Shown: positions 26,924 to 35,048, counted from the first letter of the stretch. The stretch is 64,000 nt of DNA from Blastococcus tunisiensis (GCF_900112815.1 NZ_FOND01000016.1:40314-104313); one strand, 5' to 3'. The notes: a model not told the origin generated them from the sequence alone. Program-made: numbers and translations.

Positions 26924-27987
26924 CCCGGCCGGCGGCCCGGCTGCTGGTGGTCCTGGCCGGCCTGCTGGCCTGCCTCACCGCGGCCGGCCCGGCCGCGGCC
27001 CACGTGGGGGGTGACGCGGCCGGGAGCGACTTCGACGCCCGGGTGCTGGCGGTGACCCCCGACGTCCCCGGGATCTCGGTGCGGGTGCTCCAGTTCGGCG
27101 ACCAGCTGGAGCTGGTGAACGAGACCGGCACCGAGGTGCTCGTGCCCGGGTACGACGACGACCCCTACCTGCGGATCGGTCCGGACGGCGTGTGGCGCAA
27201 CGCCAACAGCCCCGCCACCTACATCAACCTCGACCGGTACGCGCAGGTCGACCTGCCGGACAACGCCCGGCGCGGGGCCACGCCCGACTGGGAGCAGGTC
27301 TCGACGCAGCCGCACTACGTCTGGCACGACCACCGGACGCACTGGATGAGCGAGGACCTCCTCCCGCCGGCCGTGGCCGCGGACCCGGGGAGCGCGCACA
27401 CCGTCTTCGACTGGACCGTGCCGATGCGGCACGGCGACACCCCCGTCGCGGTGACCGGGGTGCTCACCTGGAGCCCGCCGCCGTCCCCGTGGCTGGTGTG
27501 GCCGGTCCACCTGGCCCTGCTGGTGCTGGCACCGGCCGCGGCCCTCCTGGCCCGCACCCCGCGGCCGCTGGGCGGACTGCTGCTGGTGGGTGCGGCGGCC
27601 GCGGTCTGGCACGCGGCGGCCACGCCCGAACCGCCGGTGAGCATCTCCTCGCACACCGGCGCGGTGGTGTCGGCGCTGCTGCCGGCCCTGATCGCCACGC
27701 TGGTCGCGGGCATCGGCGTCCGCGCCGCCGTCCGGGGACGGGGCGCCATGACCGGACTGCTGGCCGTCGTGCTGGGCTGGCTGATGCTCGTGCAGGGGCT
27801 GCCCGACGTCGACGTGCTGTGGTCGGCGAACGTGCTGAGCGCCGGGCCGTCGGCGCTGGCGCGGGCGGCGGTCGGCCTGCTGATCGCGCTCGGCACCGGC
27901 CTGGTGATCGGCGGCGTCGCCGCCGTCCGGCGCTTCCGGGACGCCGACGTGCCGGCTGGGGTGCCCGCGGAGGCCGAGCTCCGCTGA
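26920..27987 (+). CDS. Copper-operon membrane protein with His-rich extracytoplasmic domain, function unknown
   Basis: The protein (355 aa) has a signal peptide ending in GPAAA, so the mature chain again begins with His (AHVGGD, like CopC and YcnI). An extracytoplasmic domain of about 180 residues contains PHYVWHDHRTHWM near residue 130, a cluster of four His. Four or five membrane helices follow (about 195-215, 220-235, 245-265, 275-295, 305-330). No named family is recognised. The repeated N-terminal His, the His cluster and the GTGA overlap with Sco1 suggest a metal-binding partner of CopCD/YcnI, which is an inference. Confidence 0.75.
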   Translation: MTRPAARLLVVLAGLLACLTAAGPAAAHVGGDAAGSDFDARVLAVTPDVPGISVRVLQFGDQLELVNETGTEVLVPGYDDDPYLRIGPDGVWRNANSPATYINLDRYAQVDLPDNARRGATPDWEQVSTQPHYVWHDHRTHWMSEDLLPPAVAADPGSAHTVFDWTVPMRHGDTPVAVTGVLTWSPPPSPWLVWPVHLALLVLAPAAALLARTPRPLGGLLLVGAAAAVWHAAATPEPPVSISSHTGAVVSALLPALIATLVAGIGVRAAVRGRGAMTGLLAVVLGWLMLVQGLPDVDVLWSANVLSAGPSALARAAVGLLIALGTGLVIGGVAAVRRFRDADVPAGVPAEAELR

Positions 27988-27992
27988 CCCCT

Positions 27993-28024
27993 CCGGTGGC
28001 GTGCCGGGATCGGCACGCCACCGG
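27993..28024. terminator. Terminator between convergent copper operon and glycosyl genes
   Basis: Perfect 13-bp arms CCGGTGGCGTGCC / GGCACGCCACCGG with a 6-nt loop, just after the stop of the copper operon. Confidence 0.8.
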
Positions 28025-28030
28025 CGCGGG

Positions 28031-28846
28031 TCAGCCCGCCTCGACCGCCAGGGGATGGCGGACGGTGCTCCCCCAGAACAGGCTGTTGGCCCGTTCCAGG
28101 TCCCGCTCGAAGTCCACCTCGACGGCGGAGAACGCCGAGATGTCCAGCGGCCGGAACCGGAGGCCGTCCTCCTCGATCGCGGTCTCGATCGCCCGCTCGA
28201 AGTAGTCCTGGTCACCGCAGGCGTCCAGGTGGGCGATGAGGGCGGCCCGGTCGGCGCCGGAGACGTAGTTGATGCCCACGGCCTCGCCGAGGCCGCCGAC
28301 GACGGTCTTGGAGAGCTCGCGGATGAAGCCGTCGGCGTCGAGGGTGTACTTGATCTCCTCGTCGGCGACCGCGGCGGTGTCGACGCAGACGAAGCTCTCG
28401 TCCGAACGGACGCAGCTCAGCACGTGCTCCAGGACGGCCGGGTCGAAGACGACGTCCCCGTTCATCCACAGCACGCCGCCGTCGCGGCAGGTCGACAGCC
28501 CGCGCCACAGGCTCTTGGAGGTGTTGGTGCGCGCGAAGTCCGGGTTGTAGGCGAACCGCACGTCCGGCGACGCGGCCATCACCAGGTCGCTGCTGAAGCC
28601 GACGACGACGGTGATGTCGGTGTCGGGGCCGAACGCCTCGCGCAGCGCGTCGACCTGCCGGCGCTGGATGGTGCGGCCGTCGCGCAGCGGCGTCAGCGGT
28701 TTCGGCAGCGAGCGCCCGAGCCGGGTGCCCATGCCGGCGGCCAGGATGACCGCCTGGACCGGGGGATGCAGGGGCCGTGGCGCCGCGGTGCGGGCCAGAT
28801 CTCGCGGAGAGCTCGTCAGGGCTCGGTCGGTGGTCCGCACGTTCAT
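28031..28846 (-). CDS. NTP transferase domain protein (LicC-like sugar/choline-phosphate nucleotidyltransferase)
   Basis: The protein (271 aa) has the nucleotidyltransferase start QAVILAAGMGTRLGRSLPKPLTPL (residues 30-53) with the GxGTRL-x-PKP signature, and WMNGDVVFDP near 125 as the metal-binding DxD-like part. Pattern and length resemble LicC-type CTP:phosphocholine or related alcohol-phosphate cytidylyltransferases. It overlaps the upstream CDP-glycerol transferase gene by 4 bp. A role in making an activated alcohol or sugar for a teichoic-acid-like polymer is plausible. The true substrate is not evident. Confidence 0.8.
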   Translation of the reverse strand: MNVRTTDRALTSSPRDLARTAAPRPLHPPVQAVILAAGMGTRLGRSLPKPLTPLRDGRTIQRRQVDALREAFGPDTDITVVVGFSSDLVMAASPDVRFAYNPDFARTNTSKSLWRGLSTCRDGGVLWMNGDVVFDPAVLEHVLSCVRSDESFVCVDTAAVADEEIKYTLDADGFIRELSKTVVGGLGEAVGINYVSGADRAALIAHLDACGDQDYFERAIETAIEEDGLRFRPLDISAFSAVEVDFERDLERANSLFWGSTVRHPLAVEAG

Positions 28847-29943
28847 CCCCTTTCCATGGTGGGCTGCGCGGCGGGCGTGCCGGGCGGGAAGAGCAGGTCG
28901 AGCACGCGGTCGGTCGCGTGCCCGTCGTCGAGCGAGCAGAACGTGTCCCGGAAACGGGCGTACCGGTCTGCCAGTGCCGAGGCGGCGACGTCGCTGTCGG
29001 CGATCGCCTCGATCAGTTCCTCGCTGGTGGCGACGAGCGGGCCGGGGGCCACAGCGGCGAGGTCGAAGTAGAAACCCCGCACGTCGTCGCGGTAGTGCTC
29101 CAGGTCGTAGGTGTAGAAGACCATGGGTTTGCCCGTCACCGCAAAGTCGAACATCGCCGAGGAGTAGTCGGTGACCAGGATGTCGGCGGCCAGGTACAGC
29201 TCGCCGGACTCCGCGCGGCCGGACACGTCGACCGCCGGCACGCCGGGCGGCAGCGCGAGGCGGCCGGACACCATGCTGTGCAGCCGCAGCAGCAGCACGT
29301 GGTCCCCGCCCAGCCGGTCGGCGAACGCGGTGAGGTCGATCGGCACCTGGAAGTCCGGTCCTCCGCCGCTCGAGAACACGAGGTCGTCGCGCCAGGTGGG
29401 GGCGTAGAGGACCGCCGTGACGCCGTCCGCGATGCCCAGTTCCCCGCGGACCCGCGCGCGGATCTCCTCGCGGCGCGGGTCGTTGAGGACGTCGTTGCGC
29501 GGGTAGCCGGTCTCGTGCACCGGCCCGGCAAACCGGAAGGCGTGCCGGAGGTTCTCGGTGCTCGCCCGGTTCGGGGAGAGCAGCATGTCCCAGCGGGCGA
29601 CGTCCCGGTCGGGTGCGTCGAGCCAGCCGGGGCGGACCGGCGCGTCGTGGTGGATCCGCTTGAGCGGGGTGCCGTGCCAGGTCTGCAGGTAGGTCGTGCC
29701 GGGGCGCTTCTCCCAGTGCATCGACATGCAGTCGTTGGCGACCACGACGTCGGCCGTCGCGAGGACGGCGGCCGCCTCGGGGGTGCCGTAGAGCACGGTG
29801 TGCACCCCGGGCGGGAAGGAGCCCTGCGTCGTCGGCGTGCAGAGCCAGGTGTGCGCGAGGCCGGCGCGGTCGCGGAGCGCCTCGTAGACGGCGCGGGGGT
29901 TGTCGGCGAACAGTCCGCGGAAGGTGAAGTAGACGATCTTCAC
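28843..29943 (-). CDS. CDP-glycerol glycerophosphotransferase family protein
   Basis: The protein (366 aa) belongs to the TagB/TagF-like glycerophosphotransferases that build teichoic-acid type polymers. The family blocks are YLQTWHGTPLKRIHHD near residue 88, SPNRASTENLRHAF near 125, ETGYPRNDVL near 150, LYAPTWRDD near 180, and LVTDYSSAMFDFAVTGKPMVFYTYD near 265. GTG 29943 was taken as start because KIVYFTFRGLFADNPRAVYEAL begins the conserved domain. It overlaps the nucleotidyltransferase downstream. No other polymer genes lie in the window, so the pair is an orphan unit. Confidence 0.88.
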   Translation of the reverse strand: MKIVYFTFRGLFADNPRAVYEALRDRAGLAHTWLCTPTTQGSFPPGVHTVLYGTPEAAAVLATADVVVANDCMSMHWEKRPGTTYLQTWHGTPLKRIHHDAPVRPGWLDAPDRDVARWDMLLSPNRASTENLRHAFRFAGPVHETGYPRNDVLNDPRREEIRARVRGELGIADGVTAVLYAPTWRDDLVFSSGGGPDFQVPIDLTAFADRLGGDHVLLLRLHSMVSGRLALPPGVPAVDVSGRAESGELYLAADILVTDYSSAMFDFAVTGKPMVFYTYDLEHYRDDVRGFYFDLAAVAPGPLVATSEELIEAIADSDVAASALADRYARFRDTFCSLDDGHATDRVLDLLFPPGTPAAQPTMERG

Positions 29944-30466
29944 CGCTGCAGATCTCCGGTGCGGAGGCCGCTCGCTGCTCGGGTCAACGCATCCCGCTCT
30001 CTGGTCCTCAGGGCACGGCCCCCGCGGTCGTTCCGGGAACGGCCGACGGTGGTCGCAGTACACGCGTGCGGCGGCCCGCCGCGCAATGGCCCGGCTCCCG
30101 ATCGCGCTCGGCCGGCGCCCGATCGGCAGGCCGGAGCGGCGCAGGAGGTTCAGGTGCCAGGAGGAACAGCCTGCCCTGGACCGCGGCGGCCGAAACCCTG
30201 GGGCCACTCGCCCGGGTGCACCGGAGCGGCCAGGTGTGGCCGGGATCGCAGCTGTGCGCCCGTCGTACGGGAGCGCTCGACGGGGGGCCGGGAATGACAG
30301 CGATGTCAGTAACGGGTGTGACTCGTGGGACGTGCGAGGCGGGTCGCACGGCGTGTCCCGGGGGACGCGCCGGACGCCTGGTCACGACAGCGTCACGGAA
30401 TGTTTGTATGGCGCGCAGTCGAACTTCCCCTTCGGCGCTCCGCGACACAGATGATCGGGCAGGTGC
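29944..30466. other. Intergenic region between divergent genes, no gene seen
   Basis: About 520 bp between the glycerophosphotransferase and M23 peptidase genes. The open frames on both strands have no coding character. It likely holds both promoters and a long 5' leader for the peptidase gene. No known riboswitch consensus could be recognised. Confidence 0.4.
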
Positions 30467-31237
30467 ATGCGCGCACGACTCGGCCAGGAGGCCTCCACCG
30501 AGCTCCTGACGACGATTCGTCCCCCTGCCCGGTCCCGGGCCGCCCGGCACACCCGCCGCAGCGCGCCCGCGACGACCCGCCGGCCGGGGCTCCTGCTCGC
30601 CGCACTGCTCAGCGGTGGCGTGGCCGCCGCCGGACTCGGGCTACACGGCGCCCCGGCCGCCTCGGCCGAGGCCACCTCGGTGCTCGAGGCGCAGGCCGCG
30701 CTGTCCACCGGCGACGAGGTCCTGGAGGTCATGCCCCGCGCGTCGGTCACCGTCGCCGAGGCCCAGGCCCGGCTGCAGGAGGTCGCCGCCTCCCGCGCCG
30801 CGCGCGCCGAGGCGGAGGCCGCCGCCGCCGAGGCCGCCCGCCCCAAGTTCGTACTGCCCGTGAACGGCGCCCGCCTCACGAGCGGCTACGGCAGCCGCTG
30901 GGGCACGTTCCACTACGGCATCGACCTCGCGGCCCCCATGCGCACGCCGGAGTACGCGGCCGGCGACGGCGTCGTGCTCCGGGCCGGCCCCGCCAGCGGC
31001 TTCGGCCTGGCCGTCTACATCCTGCACGCGAACGGCGACGTCACCGTCTACGGGCACATGGACTCCATCCTGGTCGAGCCGGGCGAGTACGTGGACGCCG
31101 GCCAGACCATCGCCCTGCTGGGCAACCGTGGGCAGTCGACCGGGCCGCACCTGCACTTCGAGGTGCACAAGGGCGGGGAGGACGGGCCGCGGGTCAACCC
31201 GGTCAGCTGGCTGGCCGAGCGCGGCGTCCAGGTCTGA
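30467..31237 (+). CDS. M23 family metallopeptidase (peptidoglycan endopeptidase)
   Basis: The protein (256 aa) has a long basic N-terminal region and one hydrophobic export segment (about 42-70). An Ala/Glu-rich coiled-coil-like stretch (about 95-125) leads to a LytM/M23 domain. Zinc ligands are intact: H in GTFHYGIDLAAP near residue 148, the HMD region (YGHMDS) and HLHFEVHKGG near 228 (HxH). It should cut peptide cross-bridges in the wall. The ATG at 30467 follows GGCAGG. A leader of several hundred bases precedes it. Confidence 0.9.
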   Translation: MRARLGQEASTELLTTIRPPARSRAARHTRRSAPATTRRPGLLLAALLSGGVAAAGLGLHGAPAASAEATSVLEAQAALSTGDEVLEVMPRASVTVAEAQARLQEVAASRAARAEAEAAAAEAARPKFVLPVNGARLTSGYGSRWGTFHYGIDLAAPMRTPEYAAGDGVVLRAGPASGFGLAVYILHANGDVTVYGHMDSILVEPGEYVDAGQTIALLGNRGQSTGPHLHFEVHKGGEDGPRVNPVSWLAERGVQV

Positions 31238-31361
31238 CCGTTCCGTCCTCCGCGCGGTCCGCCCCGCGGAAAGCCCTCGACCGCGCGGTGAGGCTGTCCT
31301 CCGCGCGGTGCGCCCCGCGGACGGGCGCCGCAGCGCGCGGACGACGTCCGGTGGGCGTGAT

Positions 31362-31787
31362 GTGATCACCGGCGTGGGCAAGGCGGTGGAGGACTCCAAC
31401 CGGCGGCTGCTCCGGGCGCGCGACGCCATGGATCGCCGGTACGCCGAGCCGCTCGACGTGCCGACCCTGGCTCGCATCGCGCACGTCTCGCCGGCGCACT
31501 TCATCCGCACGTTCCGCGCCACCTTCGGCGAGACCCCGCACCGCTACCTGCAGCGGCGGCGGGTGGAGCGGGCCATGTTCCTGCTGCGGTCGGGGGAGCG
31601 GAGCGTCACCGACATCTGCATGGACGTCGGCTTCAGCAGCCTCGGCACGTTCAGCCGGGTCTTCCGCGACATCGTGGGGGAGCCGCCCTCGGTGTACCGG
31701 CAGCGCGGGCCGCTGCCGGCGGTGCCGACGTGCTTCGCGATGCGGTGGGCCAGACCGAGCAGTTTCGGAGAAGCACCGGGGGAGTGA
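31362..31787 (+). CDS. AraC family helix-turn-helix regulator (short, DNA-binding only)
   Basis: The protein (141 aa) consists almost entirely of the AraC double HTH: RYAEPLDVPTLARIAHVSPAHFIRTFRATFGETPHRYLQRRRVERAMFLL, then SVTDICMDVGFSSLGTFSRVFRDIVGEPPSVYR. No sensor domain is present. It is followed by a VOC/glyoxalase gene 20 bp downstream, a common actinobacterial pair in which the regulator probably controls the glyoxalase. GTG 31362 was taken as start, and GTG 31374 is also possible. The GTGs follow a GC-rich stretch without a strong ribosome site. Confidence 0.85.
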   Translation: MITGVGKAVEDSNRRLLRARDAMDRRYAEPLDVPTLARIAHVSPAHFIRTFRATFGETPHRYLQRRRVERAMFLLRSGERSVTDICMDVGFSSLGTFSRVFRDIVGEPPSVYRQRGPLPAVPTCFAMRWARPSSFGEAPGE

Positions 31788-31807
31788 CCGTCCCTAGCGT
31801 TCTCCCC

Positions 31808-32221
31808 ATGCTGACCGCCATCACCATCACCCAGATCTACGTCCCCGACCAGGACCAGGCGCTCGACTTCTACGTCGGCAAGCTCGGGTTCGAGGTCCAG
31901 ACCGACATGGACTTCGGTCCCATGCGGTTCCTCACCGTCGCCCTTCCCGCCCAGCCGGACCGTGCCGTCCTGCTGGAGAAGCCGGGGGCGCCGTCGATGA
32001 GCGAGGAGACCGCCGCGCAGGTGCGCGAGGCGATCGCCAAGGGCGTCGCCGGCGGGCACCTGTTCTTCGCCTGCGACGACGCGTACCGGACGCACGCCGA
32101 GCTCAAGGCCAAGGGGGTCGAGATCACCGAGGAGCCGGTCGACCAGCCCTACGGGATCGACTTCGGCCTGCGCGACCCGTTCGGCAACCACATCCGCATC
32201 GCCCAGCTGAAGCAGCCCTGA
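31808..32221 (+). CDS. VOC family protein (glyoxalase/dioxygenase fold)
   Basis: The protein (137 aa) has paired beta-alpha-beta-beta-beta modules, with TQIYVPDQDQALDFYVGKLGFEV at the start and GIDFGLRDPFGNHIRIAQ at the end, the usual VOC landmarks. A metal-site Glu/His set is only partly clear. Family members detoxify methylglyoxal, bind antibiotics or act as dioxygenases, so the reaction cannot be named. The ATG at 31808 begins the first strand. It is likely co-transcribed with the AraC-type gene upstream. Confidence 0.85.
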   Translation: MLTAITITQIYVPDQDQALDFYVGKLGFEVQTDMDFGPMRFLTVALPAQPDRAVLLEKPGAPSMSEETAAQVREAIAKGVAGGHLFFACDDAYRTHAELKAKGVEITEEPVDQPYGIDFGLRDPFGNHIRIAQLKQP

Positions 32222-32336
32222 GCCGACCAGCCGGTGGCGGCGGCGCGCGGTGCGGCGCCGCCACCCCTGCGCGGTCGCCGTCGGCCCGGCCTGTACAGTT
32301 GCTCCCGGCTCGGACACACCAGACCGGGCCGGGTTC

Positions 32337-32409
32337 GGGGCTGTGGCGCAGCTGGTAGCGCACCACACTGGCAGTGTGGGGGTCAGGGGTTCGAGTCCCC
32401 TCAGCTCCA
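32337..32409 (+). tRNA. tRNA-Ala (anticodon GGC)
   Basis: Cloverleaf is readable. The acceptor stem GGGGCTG pairs with CAGCTCC (one G-U), and discriminator A is at 32409. The D arm has GCGCAGCTGGTAGCGC. The anticodon stem CCACA/TGTGG encloses loop CTGGCAG with GGC at the anticodon. The T arm is AGGGGTTCGAGTCCCCT. CCA is not encoded. A tyrosine integrase gene points toward its 3' end 79 bp away. Confidence 0.95.
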
Positions 32410-32412
32410 CCC
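32380..32412 (+). other. Candidate attL within the 3' end of tRNA-Ala
   Basis: The tRNA 3' half (T arm and acceptor) is the usual core site for tyrosine integrases of actinobacterial elements, and the integrase gene lies directly beside it. No second copy of this core was seen in the window, so the right end is unknown. Confidence 0.4.
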
Positions 32413-32487
32413 CGATGACCAGGCCGTTCTCCCTCTCGGAGAGCGGCCTGAGTCGTATCTGGTGCCAGCGTGGTGGCCACTGGAGCG

Positions 32488-33696
32488 TCACGGTGCCGGC
32501 GGTCCCCACAGCGCGTTGCCCATCCGGTCGGCGGCGTCGCGGCCGAGGGCCGGCATGACGTGGCTGTAGGTGTCCGTCGTGGTTCGCATCTGTGCGTGGC
32601 CCAGAACCTCCATGACGACGCGGGGATGAACGCCCTCGGACAGCAACAGGGTCGCTGCCGTGTGCCGTCCGTCGTGCAGCCGGACCTCGCGCACGCCGGC
32701 CTCGCGCAGGAGGGCCTTCCAGTTGTGCCAGTCCGACTTCCGCTCGATCGGTCGGCCGTTGGCCTGTGCGAACACCAGGTCGCTGTCCTCCCAGAGGGAA
32801 CCGGCGGTAACGCGCTCCTCGAGTTGCGTCGCTCGGTGCGCGCGGAGTGCCCCGACGAGCTGCTCGGGTAGCGCCAGGGTCCGGCGGCTGCGGTCGGCTT
32901 TCGGCTCCTCGTAGATCAGTCCCTGTCCGCCGACTCGGTGCAGTCCGCGACGGACGGTGAGAGTGCCGTTGTCCAGGTTGACGTCTGCCCACCGCAGGCC
33001 GAGAGCTTCGGACTGCCGTAGTCCCACGGCCAGCGCAACGGTCCATCGGGCGGCGTTGCGGTGTGCCTGAGCGGCCGCCATCACGCGCCTCGCCTCGTCG
33101 GCATTCAGTGGCAGCGCGGTCTGCGGCCTCTTGACCGTTGGTGGGTCGACCAGGGTGGCGACGTTCCGTGCGACCGTCCCGCGCTGCGAGGCCACCCGAA
33201 GCGCACGGGAGATCACTCGGTGGACGCGCAGGATCGAGGCGGGGCTGAGCCCCTTGTCGGCGAGGGCGCCGTAGAGGCGTTCCAGATGGTCCGGTTGCAG
33301 CCGGTCGAGCCGGTGATGTCCGATTCCCGGATGGAGGTGCAGCCGGACGGTGCTGCGGTAGCTCTCCAGCGTCCGTGCACGGACCCTTCGGGCGGCGATG
33401 TTGTCCAGCCAGTGGTCCAGCCAGTCGCCGACCGTGGGTGCCCGGCCGGCCGCCTCCGTGATGCCGGCGTCCCGCTTCGCCTCGAGGACGCGCACCTTGG
33501 CCACCACGTCAGTACGTCGCGCGCCGGAGACATGGCGGCGGTCGCGGCGACCGTTCTCCTTCTTGCCCATGGAGACGAAGCCGTGCCACCGACCGTCCTC
33601 GTCCTGGTAGATGGAGGACTCGCCGCTGGCGCGCTTTCTGCTCTCCGCCGCCTTCCGGCGCCGTGGGGTCGTGCTGCCTCGTTCTTCGACGTCCAT
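32488..33696 (-). CDS. int: Tyrosine-type site-specific integrase
   Basis: The protein (402 aa) has an N-terminal AP2-like arm-binding domain (about 25-80, SSIYQDEDGRWHGFVSMGKK), a SAM-like core-binding domain (about 88-175), and a catalytic domain. The catalytic set is complete: Arg227 (GLRQSEALGLRW), Lys266, His341 and Arg344 (HDGRH), His367 (LGHAQMR) and the nucleophile Tyr377 (TTDTYSH). The arm-binding domain predicts short repeated arm sites elsewhere in the element. The gene ends 79 bp from tRNA-Ala, the expected attachment site, and the excisionase lies upstream in the same direction. Confidence 0.93.
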   Translation of the reverse strand: MDVEERGSTTPRRRKAAESRKRASGESSIYQDEDGRWHGFVSMGKKENGRRDRRHVSGARRTDVVAKVRVLEAKRDAGITEAAGRAPTVGDWLDHWLDNIAARRVRARTLESYRSTVRLHLHPGIGHHRLDRLQPDHLERLYGALADKGLSPASILRVHRVISRALRVASQRGTVARNVATLVDPPTVKRPQTALPLNADEARRVMAAAQAHRNAARWTVALAVGLRQSEALGLRWADVNLDNGTLTVRRGLHRVGGQGLIYEEPKADRSRRTLALPEQLVGALRAHRATQLEERVTAGSLWEDSDLVFAQANGRPIERKSDWHNWKALLREAGVREVRLHDGRHTAATLLLSEGVHPRVVMEVLGHAQMRTTTDTYSHVMPALGRDAADRMGNALWGPPAP

Positions 33697-33778
33697 CGAT
33701 CGCTCCCTGCGTGGCCGGCGCTCAACCGGCGTCGAGTGTCGCGGTGTGCACTGACACCGGGAGTCGGGAATGCACAAG

Positions 33779-34081
33779 TCATGCCGGCTCCACCGGATGG
33801 GGGGTGAGCTCGAACAAGGCGCGTTGGTCCGTGGTAGTCCGCCGGCTTCGGCCTGGTCGAGGAGAGGCACTGCGTGGGGGAGCGTCGAGCCGGCGGACGT
33901 AGCGCTCGAGCTCGGCGCGGGAAATCCGGCAACTGCGGCCGATGTGCACCGGGAGGAGGTCACCGGCCTTCATCAGGGCGTAGATCGTGGTGCGGCCGAC
34001 TCGGAGAATCCGGGCGGCCTCTTCGGGCGTCAGGAGCAGTTGGTCGCTGGACACCAGCTCCCGTCGCTGCGCGTCGACCAT
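33779..34081 (-). CDS. xis: Excisionase-like MerR/HTH_17 DNA-binding protein
   Basis: The protein (100 aa) has a winged-helix motif of the excisionase type, LLTPEEAARILRVGRTTIYALMKAGDLLPVHIGRSCRISRAELERYVRRL (residues 16-65, read in parts). A basic Ser/Arg-rich tail follows. GAGGAGG stands 8 bp before the ATG. It lies upstream of and co-directional with the integrase, the standard order in actinobacterial tRNA-integrated elements, where the protein turns integration into excision and may also repress. Confidence 0.88.
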   Translation of the reverse strand: MVDAQRRELVSSDQLLLTPEEAARILRVGRTTIYALMKAGDLLPVHIGRSCRISRAELERYVRRLDAPPRSASPRPGRSRRTTTDQRALFELTPHPVEPA

Positions 34082-34199
34082 GGCGGCCTCCTCCTCGGGC
34101 GTCCGGTCTCGCTCGCCGACATTCGGCGCGGCACGCCTACCTGGAGAAGGCGTCGTTCGGGCCGGATTGATGACAGTGCAGCGGCGATCTCCTGTTCGT

Positions 34200-34217
34200 C
34201 TCCAGTTCTTCTGCAGT
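34200..34217 (-). repeat. Composite repeat copy 1 (ACTGSAG-N4-ACTGSAG)
   Basis: On the reverse strand reads ACTGCAGAAGAACTGGAG: two ACTGSAG heptamers 11 bp apart. It is an exact inverted copy of the site at 37695-37712 and lies 119 bp upstream of the excisionase start. Confidence 0.6.
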
Positions 34218-34284
34218 CAGGTGCCCCTATCACCGGGGGCCGACGTCCTTCGAGTTCTCGTCCTCCCGACTCGCTCCCGCATTC

Positions 34285-34302
34285 CTCCAGTTCTGCTCCA
34301 GT
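34285..34302 (-). repeat. Composite repeat copy 2
   Basis: On the reverse strand reads ACTGGAGCAGAACTGGAG. Same orientation as copy 1 and 85 bp from it. Confidence 0.6.
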
Positions 34303-34457
34303 ACGTCCAGGGCTGCGGCAGGGCACGCGGTCGCAGGCGTTCCGGCCGGTTCGGCCGTGCGCAGCGCGGGCATCGGCGAGTCGAGCTCAACGAAGTCCGC
34401 ACGGTTCGGGGCTCGGGTCTGCTGGGCGTAGGTCGCGGGCGCGGGCACACTGGGCAC

Positions 34458-34692
34458 ATGAGTTCCGACCGCCTGGCGTTGATCACCACCGATCCGGCCG
34501 TGCTGAGCGGCCAGGCGGTGATCGCAGGCACCCGCGTGCCCGTCAGCGTGGTGCTCGACTGCCTTGCCGCCGGAATGAGCCCGGAGGAGATCGTTGCGGA
34601 GTATCTGACCCTGACTTCGGAAGGCGTGCAGGCGGCCGCCGTGCGGGGCGCTGCTGGCCCGTGAGGAACTGGTCCCGCTGGGCCCGGAGTGA
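34458..34692 (+). pseudogene. DUF433 antitoxin (VapB45-like) with +1 frameshift
   Basis: The frame from ATG 34458 encodes a DUF433 start: LITTDPAVLSGQAVIAGTRVPVSVVLDCLAAGMSPEEIVAEYLTL. In this family the protein counters a PIN-like (DUF5615/Mut7-C) toxin. The frame then breaks in the GGGG run at 34645-34648 and stops at 34664. Removing one G restores AAAVRALLAREELVPLGPE and a stop at 34690-34692 that overlaps the toxin's GTG (34689) in the usual GTGA way. So the operon layout is intact and only one base is extra, pointing to a recent mutation or a base-calling error in a G run. Confidence 0.75.
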
Positions 34693-35048
34693 AGGTCAAG
34701 CTCGACGAGAACATCCCTCGTTCAGCTCGTCAGGTGCTCATCGCCGCCGGACACGATGTCGACACCGTTGTCGACGAGGACCTCGGCGGTGCGTCGGATC
34801 CGCAGGTCGTGGCCGCTGCAGCCGCTGACGAACGATTGTTGATCACCCTCGATCGCGGACTGGGCGACATCCGGACGTACCCGCCGGGTAGCCATGCCGG
34901 CATCCTGGTGCTGCGCCCGTCTGACCAGTCGGCGTGGACCGTGGCCGCTGCGCTCGCGGGGGTGGTCGCCGGCCACGACCTGACCACGCTCGCCGGCACG
35001 GTCACCGTCGCGCAGCGCGGCCTGCTGCGTATCCGCCGTCTCCAGTAG
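34689..35048 (+). CDS. DUF5615 PIN-like toxin (VapC45-like)
   Basis: The protein (119 aa) begins with KVKLDENIPRSARQVLIAAGHDVDTV, the first acidic motif of the DUF5615/Mut7-C PIN-like fold. It continues with ERLLITLDRGLGDIRTYPPGSHAGILVLR, carrying the second acidic cluster and the typical PGSH turn. Family members are likely Mg-dependent ribonucleases paired with DUF433 antitoxins. GTG 34689 overlaps the restored stop of the antitoxin frame. If the antitoxin frameshift is real, the toxin would be unprotected unless another antitoxin acts or the toxin is silent. Confidence 0.85.
   Translation: MKVKLDENIPRSARQVLIAAGHDVDTVVDEDLGGASDPQVVAAAAADERLLITLDRGLGDIRTYPPGSHAGILVLRPSDQSAWTVAAALAGVVAGHDLTTLAGTVTVAQRGLLRIRRLQ

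Noticed and set aside
30060..30466. Possible c-di-AMP (ydaO-type) riboswitch before the M23 peptidase
   Set aside because: Such peptidase genes often carry one in actinobacteria and the leader is long enough, but the conserved core could not be read here.
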